64,000 bases of DNA, taken from contig NZ_CP016449.1 in NCBI RefSeq assembly GCF_001713375.1, positions 3,038,001-3,102,000 of the forward strand, in the 5' to 3' direction. The translations under genes were made by a program, and so were the position numbers. This document shows, piece after piece, positions 54,581 through 62,402 of the stretch; within the stretch, counting starts at the first letter, position 1; each line of letters begins with the position of its first letter. Source of the stretch: Hydrogenophaga sp. RAC07. GTDB taxonomy: Bacteria; Pseudomonadota; Gammaproteobacteria; Burkholderiales; Burkholderiaceae_C. The notes beneath the pieces are model-generated. The model saw only the letters and a program-made list of their open reading frames with translations. It did no database searches and was not told the origin of the DNA.

Positions 54581-55265
54581 CGGCCGCCCTTTCGGTCTGG
54601 GGCTTGCCAGAGACAGCGCCGGCCAGCGCCGTGCGGTAAACCTCCAACCGCGCGTCGAAGTCGGCCAGCCACTGCGCGTCGACAAAGGCTTTCAGAATGC
54701 GCCGCACTTCGTAGTTCCCCCTGTCCAGCCCGCTGCCGGCTGCGGGTTTGAGCCGACGCAGAAAGCCCAGATCGACCACCTTCGTGATGGTTGCGTCCAC
54801 TTGATCGATGAGCCGAGCTTCGTTCGTCCGATCAGGCAAGAACACCCGCATCAGCTCGGACATCTCGTCGCGCGATAGAACCAGGCGGGTGTCGCCTCCT
54901 CCGGCGTCGAACTCTGCCATGCGCTTTCGCAGCAAGGCCAGCATCAAGCTCACCGGGTAGGACAGGGGGCGCCGCGCGACGAGCCGGGGCAACCGAGGTA
55001 CGCCCTCCGACTCGTCTGGGTCGGGGCGACTCTTGAGAAACGCGTAACCCTCGGCTTCATCAAGAACCAGGTCGAGCAGCAGCACCGCTGCTTGTTCTCG
55101 CACCCGCGCCTGCAAACGAAAGAGGCTCGCCCACAACCGCTCATCATCCTCACGGTAGAGCACGCCCTTGAGCAGGTGCACCATCAGTTGCGTCAACTCG
55201 GGCACCGCCGGCAAAGTGGCCAGTGGAGCACCCTCCGGCGGGCTCTCGTGCAGCGATTCAGTCAT
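54573..55265 (-). CDS. jetB: Wadjet JetB, MukE-like (DUF4194)
   Basis: 230 residues with the DUF4194 pattern: [22 protein letters not shown] near the start and [29 protein letters not shown] in the middle, then winged-helix segments ([42 protein letters not shown]). It bridges JetA to the JetC heads. Its start is 33 bases after the jetA stop. Confidence 0.93.
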   Translation of the reverse strand: MTESLHESPPEGAPLATLPAVPELTQLMVHLLKGVLYREDDERLWASLFRLQARVREQAAVLLLDLVLDEAEGYAFLKSRPDPDESEGVPRLPRLVARRPLSYPVSLMLALLRKRMAEFDAGGGDTRLVLSRDEMSELMRVFLPDRTNEARLIDQVDATITKVVDLGFLRRLKPAAGSGLDRGNYEVRRILKAFVDAQWLADFDARLEVYRTALAGAVSGKPQTERAADA

Positions 55266-55298
55266 GTTCTTCTCCCTTCCAAACCACGACGACGGACG

Positions 55299-56789
55299 TC
55301 ATCGCGTGAAGATCACACGGGGCAGACGCGCCTCGCGCGTCACCGGCTCACCCATTGGATTGCTCGCCATCCACCGGATGGGCTCTTCAACAGTTTCGTC
55401 AACAACAGCACGCACGCCATCCACTGATGCTGAGCCACCGCCAACGACGTCACCGTCGTGGGCCAGCTCCAGATAGGCCACCAATTCAGCCAGCCCTTGT
55501 TGTAGTGGCTCGTCGTTGATCAACTCACGCAACGTGATCTGCGCCCGCACTCGAAGCGCATGCTGGACCGTTGCACGCAGGCGCGCCTTGTCCACAACGA
55601 TCTGGTCGAACAATCGAGCGGTGTTGATGTCGTCTTCTGCTGGGTCCACCTCCAGCGCGAGATCAGCGAGACGCGGCTTCACACTCAGCGTGAACATGGG
55701 TCGCTCCAGTGGAAGCTCAACGTCTGCCCCCATCGCATCGATCGTCATCAAGCCAACGGTGGGGGGAGCAGTCCGCAGGGCCAGCGCCTTGCTCTCAATG
55801 CCGTGCAGCAAGTCGAGGATGCGCCGATTCTCCAGAAAGGCCCGGTCGTCCAGAAAGCGGCGCAGCTGTTGCGACAACTGAGCCACGGTGCGCTGCGTGT
55901 GTTCGCCGGCTTCAAGCCAGTCGTGATGCACGCGGCGGGTGCGCGGCTCGGGCTTCAATGCAGCCACCACGGGTAGCGCCAGTATCTGATCCAACCGCGC
56001 TGAGAGTTCCTCCTGACGGCTGCTGGACATGAGAAAGTCCCAGAAGGCGCGGAAACTGCGGCCTTGGTCCGAGTCGCCAATCGCATCGCGCTCGCCCATG
56101 ATCTCGTCGAGCAGCGCTCCTTTGGAGCCTTCCCAGAGAGCAATCTTCTCGCGCACCTTGCGATCGAGCAGGCGAAAGTTGTGCTCCACCTCGCGGAAAT
56201 CGGACAGCAGTTCTCGGGCGAGCTGTTGAAACTGCTGGAAGCGGTCCTTGACCGCTGTGTCGTCCAGCGCGGGCGCATCGCCGGCCAGAACGCGGGCGAT
56301 CTCTACATCGAGTTCATCTCGCTTCTTGCGCAGGTCGTCGACCCGTTTGATCGGATCAGTCTCGGTGCCAGCGCTGATCTGCTCCAGCAGCGCAAACAGC
56401 GTCAGCAGGCGTGACTCGGTTCCCACGAACGCCCGTTCCGTGAGCGACCCCAACCATGCGATGGCTTTCTCGGTGGCCGGTGTCAGGTCGAATTGCGCCT
56501 CGTCGGTACCGGGCTTGTAGAACTTTCTCAGCCAGCCCTTGTCGGCAGCCGCCCAGTCGTTGAGGTACTCCGAAGCACCTTTGGGATAGGTCTCGGATCC
56601 GAGTTGCTCTCGCAAGACAAAAAGTTCGTCCTCCAGCGCCTCGGCCAGGTCGGCCTCGCTGATGACGCGCTCGTTCGGCGCCACGAAGACCCGGTGCAGG
56701 AAGTTGGCAACCAGCGGCGCATGCGGCGAGGCCAGCAACCTCCAGGCGGGGTGGCGGTCCCGAAGCGTGACGAGGGTGGCGTGGTTCAC
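55299..56789 (-). CDS. jetA: Wadjet JetA, MukF-like kleisin (DUF3375)
   Basis: 496 residues. LVTLRDRHPAWRLLASPHAPLVANFLHRVF at the start is the DUF3375 hallmark; then NDWAAADKGWLRKFYKPG, a winged-helix region, a coiled-coil segment (IKRVDDLRKKRDELDVEIARV) and a C-terminal domain. First gene of the operon. Together with JetB and JetC it forms the condensin-like part of type I Wadjet. Confidence 0.93.
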   Translation of the reverse strand: MNHATLVTLRDRHPAWRLLASPHAPLVANFLHRVFVAPNERVISEADLAEALEDELFVLREQLGSETYPKGASEYLNDWAAADKGWLRKFYKPGTDEAQFDLTPATEKAIAWLGSLTERAFVGTESRLLTLFALLEQISAGTETDPIKRVDDLRKKRDELDVEIARVLAGDAPALDDTAVKDRFQQFQQLARELLSDFREVEHNFRLLDRKVREKIALWEGSKGALLDEIMGERDAIGDSDQGRSFRAFWDFLMSSSRQEELSARLDQILALPVVAALKPEPRTRRVHHDWLEAGEHTQRTVAQLSQQLRRFLDDRAFLENRRILDLLHGIESKALALRTAPPTVGLMTIDAMGADVELPLERPMFTLSVKPRLADLALEVDPAEDDINTARLFDQIVVDKARLRATVQHALRVRAQITLRELINDEPLQQGLAELVAYLELAHDGDVVGGGSASVDGVRAVVDETVEEPIRWMASNPMGEPVTREARLPRVIFTR

Positions 56790-57181
56790 AGCGGTCCACT
56801 CACGGGCTCAATCCTTCAACAGGTGTCATGGGCGCAATTTCGATGGGGTCCAACCTTTGGCTGCGAATATTGCCAAAGTATCCCATTGCCCGATCAGACA
56901 CTTGCTCGCAGCCATTGCGGCAACGAAGCCGTGAACATCATCTCCATCGTGGGCGAGGGAATTTTGGTCGGAGGCGCTTGATGAGCAGGTCTCTGCCGCA
57001 GTGACTGGGCTGGCACTGGGCGGCTGCGCAGCCCGACCAAGGCCGCCAAGGGTGGGTTGGCTAGCATCCTAAGCACCCCCCGTCGCTGCACGGCCTACTG
57101 AAAAGCAAGCAACTTTCAGGACAACGAACGATATTCTTGATGTCAGAAACTGAAATGTATTTCTGATAAACTGGTTTCACT
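56790..57181. other. Intergenic region between jetA and abiEi
   Basis: No gene is supported. It holds the divergent promoters of the leftward jet operon and the rightward abiE operon. The inverted repeat at 57143-57166 is listed separately. Confidence 0.6.
57143..57166. promoter_or_regulatory. Inverted-repeat operator upstream of abiEi
   Basis: TCAGAAA (57143-57149) and TTTCTGA (57160-57166) form a perfect 7-bp inverted repeat with a 10-bp spacer, 16 bp before the ATG of the antitoxin. It is a likely AbiEi autorepression site; binding is inferred from position. Confidence 0.6.
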
Positions 57182-57778
57182 ATGGTCACGCTCCCTGAGT
57201 TCATCCTGCTTCACGCAAAGTCCCTGCCCGAGGGAGGCGTGTTGTCGCCAAAAGAGTTTCTGCACATGGGAAGCCGCGATGCGGTCGACCAGGCTTTGTC
57301 TCGCCTCACCAAAGAGGGCAAGCTGTTGCGTGTGGCGCGGGGCACGTACGTCATGCCTGTGTCCAGCCGGTTCGGAACGCGTGCGCCCTCACCTGAAAAA
57401 GTCGTCCAGGCCCTGGCCGCCCAACATGGCGAGATCGTCTCGCCTCACGGAGCCAATGCGGCCAATGCCCTGGGGCTGACCCAACAGGTGCCGATTCGCG
57501 AGGTGTACCTGACCTCAGGCCGCACCCGCCATCTCAAGCTAGGTCGCTCCGAGATCATGGTGAAACACGCACCGCGCTGGATGCTGGCGCTTGGCCCAGG
57601 TCCGGCCGGCTCCGCCGTGCGCGCCCTGGCCTGGATGGGGCCCTCCCACGTGAGCGAATCGCTGAGCACCCTGCATCGCACGCTGCCGCCCGCCGAGTGG
57701 CAGGCACTGGCGGCGGCCCGGGCGGCGTTGCCCTCCTGGATGGCGAGGGCCATCGGCGAAGAGACGCTGCGTGGCTGA
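57182..57778 (+). CDS. abiEi: AbiEi-family antitoxin (DUF6088)
   Basis: 198 residues. N-terminal winged helix (GGVLSPKEFLHMGSRDAVDQALSRLTKEGKLLRVARGTYV) and a C-terminal domain typical of type IV antitoxins (VQALAAQHGEIVSPHGANAANALGL...YLTSGRTRHLKLG). Its stop overlaps the start of the toxin gene by 8 bases. Confidence 0.88.
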   Translation: MVTLPEFILLHAKSLPEGGVLSPKEFLHMGSRDAVDQALSRLTKEGKLLRVARGTYVMPVSSRFGTRAPSPEKVVQALAAQHGEIVSPHGANAANALGLTQQVPIREVYLTSGRTRHLKLGRSEIMVKHAPRWMLALGPGPAGSAVRALAWMGPSHVSESLSTLHRTLPPAEWQALAAARAALPSWMARAIGEETLRG

Positions 57779-58796
57779 GCGCTACTTCGACTTGAACAAG
57801 GAGGACCAGAACGAAGTTCTGGAGCAGGCCCGGGCGAGGACGGGCAGACCTGCCCATCTGCTGGAGAAGGACCTGTGGGTCGTCTGGACACTCGGCGTCT
57901 TGTTTGAATCGCCGTTTGCAGCCGACCTCACCTTCAAGGGTGGCACATCGCTGTCCAAGGCGTACAAGATCTTTGAGCGGTTCTCCGAGGACATCGACCT
58001 CACCTACGACATCCGCAAACTGATCCCGGATCTCACCGGTGACGGGTACTTTCTCCCGGCAAGCCGCAGCCAGGCCAGCAGATGGAGCAAGGCCGTCAGG
58101 GATCGGCTCCCCGACTGGATCGGATCGACCGTACAGCCCCATCTGCAGGCAGCGCTTGAGCGCGAGCGACTTGGGGCAACGCTGGAAATCGCAGGCGCGG
58201 AGCACGACACACTCCTGCTGCACTACCCAGCGATCAAGCAGGGCACTGGGTATGTCTCACCCGTCATCACGCTGGAGTTTGGTGGCAGGGCCACCGGAGA
58301 GCCGCACGGCGTGCTGCCCGTTACCTGCGACATGGCCGGTCATGTCGATGGCGTGTCCTTCCCCCAGGCATTGCCGCAGGTGATGGGTGTGGCGCGGACC
58401 TTCTGGGAGAAGGCCACAGCGACACACGTCTACTGCGCGCAGGGACGCATCCGGGGTGAGCGGTACGCGCGCCATTGGCACGACCTGGCGGCCATCATGC
58501 GCAGTGAACACTTTGATGCTGTCATTGCTGATCGCGCCGTGGCCCGGGAGGTAGCGGAACACAAGTCCTGGTTCTTCAGCGAGAAGGCCGCCGACAACAA
58601 GACCATCAACTACACCTTCGCCGTCCTGGGCGCGTTGCGGATCGTGCCCGAGGGGGCCGCACGAGACGCGCTGGCCGCTGACTACGCCAAGATGCTGGAG
58701 GACGAGGTCATGGTGGGTGATGCCCTGCCCTTCGATCAACTGATGCAGGCCTGCGCCCAGATTCAGGCTCGGGCCAACGCTGCCGCTCGGACCTAA
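57771..58796 (+). CDS. abiEii: AbiEii-family nucleotidyltransferase toxin
   Basis: 341 residues from GTG 57771. The nucleotidyltransferase core FKGGTSLSKAYKIFERFSEDIDLTYD lies near residues 55-80, with the GG-S and D-x-D metal-binding residues. The C-terminal part (ARTFWEKATATHVYC, RYARHWHDLAAI) is typical of AbiEii/AbiGii. Coupled with AbiEi it forms a type IV toxin-antitoxin/abortive infection pair. Confidence 0.9.
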   Translation: MAERYFDLNKEDQNEVLEQARARTGRPAHLLEKDLWVVWTLGVLFESPFAADLTFKGGTSLSKAYKIFERFSEDIDLTYDIRKLIPDLTGDGYFLPASRSQASRWSKAVRDRLPDWIGSTVQPHLQAALERERLGATLEIAGAEHDTLLLHYPAIKQGTGYVSPVITLEFGGRATGEPHGVLPVTCDMAGHVDGVSFPQALPQVMGVARTFWEKATATHVYCAQGRIRGERYARHWHDLAAIMRSEHFDAVIADRAVAREVAEHKSWFFSEKAADNKTINYTFAVLGALRIVPEGAARDALAADYAKMLEDEVMVGDALPFDQLMQACAQIQARANAAART

Positions 58797-58868
58797 GTCG
58801 AGTCGATCGATAGCGGCACACAACGCAGATACGACCAAGGTGCAGATTCAGGGCGCCCAAACGAATTG

Positions 58869-58894
58869 GTGTTGAAAACACCCATTATCGATAC
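58869..58894 (-). repeat. Recombinase core-like site C (partial match)
   Basis: Read on the minus strand: arm GTATCGATAA (identical to site A), central TGGGTG, second arm TTTTCAACAC (8 of 10 matching). It lies 72 bases after abiEii and 78 bases before the HTH gene, in opposite orientation to sites A and B. Confidence 0.5.
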
Positions 58895-58972
58895 CGACTC
58901 GCGCGCCAGAAAAATACGCCGGCTTTCATACAAGTATGGGATGCCTCGCGGGCTCTGTCGTATTATGTATGT

Positions 58973-59452
58973 ATGACCACCTTTGCCGAAACCCTCAAAA
59001 AAGAGATCGCCCGTGTGGCCCGCAAGGAACTGCGCGAAGAAATCACGTTGCTGCGTAAGCTCGGCGCGACACAGCGAGCCGACCTTTCGGCATTGAAGAA
59101 GGAGGTCAAGTCCCTTCAGTCGAGTTTGAACCGGCTGGAGAAGATACGGGCGGCGCCCTCCTCCTCTGGCTCCATGGCCAAACCTTCGCCGACGGCCAAA
59201 CCCACACCCGATACACCCCGAGGAAAGCCAGGCCGTAAAGTGACGTTCACTGCGGAGCGTCTGAAAGCCCAACGCGCCCGACTTGGCTTCACCCAGGAAC
59301 AAATGGCCCAACTGCTGGGCGTCTCCGGTTTGTCCATCTGGAAATGGGAGACAGGCGGTGCTGTTCCCAGGGCCTCTCGGGTGCCTCAGATTCTTGACAG
59401 GCTCGCAATGGGCAAGCGCGATGCGTTGGCATTGATAAGCCAGAGCGACTGA
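58973..59452 (+). CDS. Xre-type HTH protein with N-terminal coiled coil
   Basis: 159 residues. A coiled coil (residues 5-60, KKEIARVARKELREEITLLR then KLGATQRADLSALKKEVKSL) is followed by a Ser/Pro/Lys linker and an Xre-type HTH (LGFTQEQMAQLLGVSGLSIWKWETGGAVPRA). It has a promoter-like TATTATG just upstream. It may be a phage-type or island regulator. Confidence 0.82.
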   Translation: MTTFAETLKKEIARVARKELREEITLLRKLGATQRADLSALKKEVKSLQSSLNRLEKIRAAPSSSGSMAKPSPTAKPTPDTPRGKPGRKVTFTAERLKAQRARLGFTQEQMAQLLGVSGLSIWKWETGGAVPRASRVPQILDRLAMGKRDALALISQSD

Positions 59453-59547
59453 GGCCCTCAACCTTGGCACAGGGCTGATTGGTCCGACAGCTGACGGTCC
59501 GAACCTGTATTTGACTTGGTCGATCGTTCCATGCTCACCTGAGGAGT

Positions 59548-60566
59548 TCAAGCAGAAGCCCTGACTCTACGGGCTGCACGATGGGCCAAGAAGATTTCTC
59601 TCCTTCCGGGCGGAGGTGGGCCAGCCGCTTCAATTGATCTTTTGCATACAGCTTTAGTCACAGCGGGCTGGAACTGCATTGAGAGTTCCCGGATGTGACT
59701 TCTTCTATCTGTGAGAAAGTTGAGGATCATGGCCCGAGTGATTTTTGTTTCCACTGCCACTCGGGAAGCTGGCCCTGCGTACATCACGTCCGAATTTTGA
59801 AGTTCTGGGAAGTCTTCAAAGGAAGCTCGCGTCAACGTGAACACTGCCCAGAATCGTGAGTTCATCGACTCAATAACTTTGGGAAGGGCTCGCAAACAGG
59901 AACGGATATGTGCATCGCCTAGTGACCCATCGCTCGCATCACCAGTTGGATGGACGCCTTCACCAGCAAACAATGCTCTTCCGTTGATGCAAGCGAGTAG
60001 CTACCCTTAGTAGGGTGAGAGTACCCCATGCAGTCCTCGAACATCATGCGTGCATAAGCAATGCGCAAATGGTGATCTGTGATGCTCAATCCACTCAATT
60101 GACGATGGAAGGCCAGCACACGTTGGAACCGACAAGCTCTCCGCTCTATCGACAAGCCTTCGAGGAACAGGTTGCGCTGAGTGCTGTTCGTTGTCTGGCG
60201 CAACCAACATTCGTACACGAGGCGCTGCCGTTGCGCCAAGTGTGGCGACTTTGCATTGGGGATAAAACGTGTCCGTCCATCCATTGTTCCCTTTGAAATA
60301 TGCAATCCGTCATGCCGAATCGAATCGTGTGGCTTGAAAGCCAGTGCCTCTGAAAGCTGAAGACCAGAGACAAACATCAGATTGCATAACAATGCATCAT
60401 AAGGGTTCGTCTTCGCCAACCTCTCTATAAAGTTTTTACATATTGCCTCAAGGTTTCTTGACCGGGCTACGACCAGAACCTCATGGAAAGAGGCACTTGG
60501 ACTCGCAACGTTCAGCCTGCGAAAAGCCTTTTGTTGCCTGGGGTTCTTGGGAGGATCGTCTTGCAT
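59548..60566 (-). pseudogene. Degenerate tyrosine recombinase
   Basis: From ATG 60566 the frame has ALLCNLMFVSGLQLSEALAF (catalytic Arg replaced by Gln) and a Lys/Arg-region GRTRFIPN, and ends with VMRAMGH then TAG at about 59930. The other frame continues as LGDAHIRSCLRALPKVIESM to 59548, so one frameshift split the gene. The sequence resembles the intact recombinase at 60924-62402 in the ALLCNLMFVSGL / ALLLELMLYWGL region. It is inactive. Confidence 0.75.
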
Positions 60567-60923
60567 TTAATCTGTTCCAGTTTCAGTTGGGGATTTAAAG
60601 AGCCAAGGCCCTTGGAAGCAGGCACAGCGTGCTCAAACACGATGCCGACGCCTCAACGTTAATGCCATTCATTGATCACGGTCCCCCTGCTATCGCAGGG
60701 AAACCCCCTCGTTATCGACCCCTTGCGGACTGAATGAGGGGTCGATGTGGCTTCCCGATGCAAAGAGGTTGTGCAAGAGCGAACATTTGGTGTCTGCGCT
60801 GGTAACAAGCAAAAGTATTGACCTTCTTCTGGCCCGTTCTGTGACCGACCGATGGGCGCGCAGTCAATCCGCAAACCGCGTCCACGCCCATGTTTCCACA
60901 CATGGGCGCGAACGACTCTTCGG
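60567..60923. other. Gene-free spacer between recombinase genes
   Basis: Nothing coding is supported. Only short frames without good start sites are present. Confidence 0.5.
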
Positions 60924-62402
60924 CTACGCTTTGAAGAAAACCTCAGCACCGCCATCAGGTTGGTTTTCACCGTGAAGCAAGACGAGCAAAACGCGCCCGC
61001 TCAACAACAAATCAAGAACACCCATGGAGACACCGAGCTCGACGCGATCAAAGTCCGGCTTGATCTGGACGGTCAAATGCACCTGTTCCTCGGGGTGAAT
61101 ATCGAGACCCTTGGCAGCACGACCCGTCAGCCATGCGCGCTCCACGCCGGCGCGCATCAGCGCTTGCGCCACGCCCGGCGTTTTCTCTACCAACTGCACC
61201 CAACGCTCAACACGCTCTTTCTGGAGCTTGCTCATCTTCGTGACCGAACCCAAGTAAGCGGACGAAATGTCGGGCCGGGTGTGACCCAGTGCCCGCGAGA
61301 CACGCTTGTAAGCATCCTCCACCAGCTGGCGGTTTGCCTTGAACCAGTCTGGCGGTTCATTGCCCTCAGCGGGCGGGCGGTGCCCGGTGATGTCATTGAA
61401 CAAGTTGGCAGCAAACTCATGGCGCAAACCATGGGGCGTCACACCCAGTCCTTCCAAAGTAATGCCCAGCTTTTCCATGGTGTTGTAGAACTTCTTGCGG
61501 GCAGCCTCCATCGTCAGATTCCGGTAGCCCATACCCAGCTTTGGGAATGCCTTGGACCAGCCGAGGCAACGATCCAGGAGGTCACGCTGCAACGTTGCAA
61601 TCGAGGGATCAGTCATGTAAGGAACCATCCGCGCGCGACCGCCTTTTGTCCCTCGGGTCACCTCCAACTCGCTACCGATATCGGAGTCCTGCGGGCGCAA
61701 GCTCAGCGCCTCGGATACGCGCAATCCCCAGTACAACATCAGTTCGAGCAACAGGGCCTCATGCGGGTGTTCGATTGCGATCTGCGCAATGATCGATTTG
61801 GGATCAACAGACACCGAGCTCCAGTTCTTGCTTCCTGGCGTGACCTGCTCGCGAGTCAGCGCAGAGCGGTCAACGCCTACAGCTTCCAGCAGCGCATACA
61901 AATCCTCCCGCATCGGGATGGCATCAGGTTTACCGATCAGCACGCAAAACTTGCGGAGTTGGCTCAGCTTCGTGGTCAGCGTCGCGGCAGACTGACCCTT
62001 CTCAAGCGCCCAATACGCCACCAGCGCGACGGCTTGCTTTCGTCCGATTTGATCAATCTGCTGAATCGGCATACGCAGCTTCTTCAAATCAGCGATCGCG
62101 AGCATCAGGGTCTTGCCGAAGCTAGTTCGCGTCGCTTCTGACACCGAACGGCGGCGTCCAGTGTGCGCCTGAAGATCACCATTTCCCAACACGTAAGTCG
62201 TTTGCTTGAAAGGGTCGGTGGGAAATTTTTCCTTCGCTTCTTTGATCAAGACCACATAGCTACCAGGCCCCCCCGTGGCCAGGGTATCAGCGCGAGTCAA
62301 AGCACGCTTGTTCTTACAGGACTTTCCCGTTACGCCGACATGAGCATGTACTGCGTGATTGATCCGGGTCAGACCCATTGGACGATTGGAGGCTTTCTTC
62401 AT
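60924..62402 (-). CDS. Tyrosine recombinase (integrase), intact
   Basis: 492 residues. Core-binding helices (ATRTSFGKTLMLAIADLKKL) and the catalytic residues: Arg in LYWGLRVSEALSL, Lys in GTKGGRARMVPY, HGLR in TPHGLRHEFAANLF, His in RALGHTRPDISS and Tyr in SAYLG. Longer than most integrases, with a C-terminal tail of about 110 residues. Start at ATG 62402. The degenerate copy just to its left looks like an older relative. Confidence 0.88.
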   Translation of the reverse strand: MKKASNRPMGLTRINHAVHAHVGVTGKSCKNKRALTRADTLATGGPGSYVVLIKEAKEKFPTDPFKQTTYVLGNGDLQAHTGRRRSVSEATRTSFGKTLMLAIADLKKLRMPIQQIDQIGRKQAVALVAYWALEKGQSAATLTTKLSQLRKFCVLIGKPDAIPMREDLYALLEAVGVDRSALTREQVTPGSKNWSSVSVDPKSIIAQIAIEHPHEALLLELMLYWGLRVSEALSLRPQDSDIGSELEVTRGTKGGRARMVPYMTDPSIATLQRDLLDRCLGWSKAFPKLGMGYRNLTMEAARKKFYNTMEKLGITLEGLGVTPHGLRHEFAANLFNDITGHRPPAEGNEPPDWFKANRQLVEDAYKRVSRALGHTRPDISSAYLGSVTKMSKLQKERVERWVQLVEKTPGVAQALMRAGVERAWLTGRAAKGLDIHPEEQVHLTVQIKPDFDRVELGVSMGVLDLLLSGRVLLVLLHGENQPDGGAEVFFKA

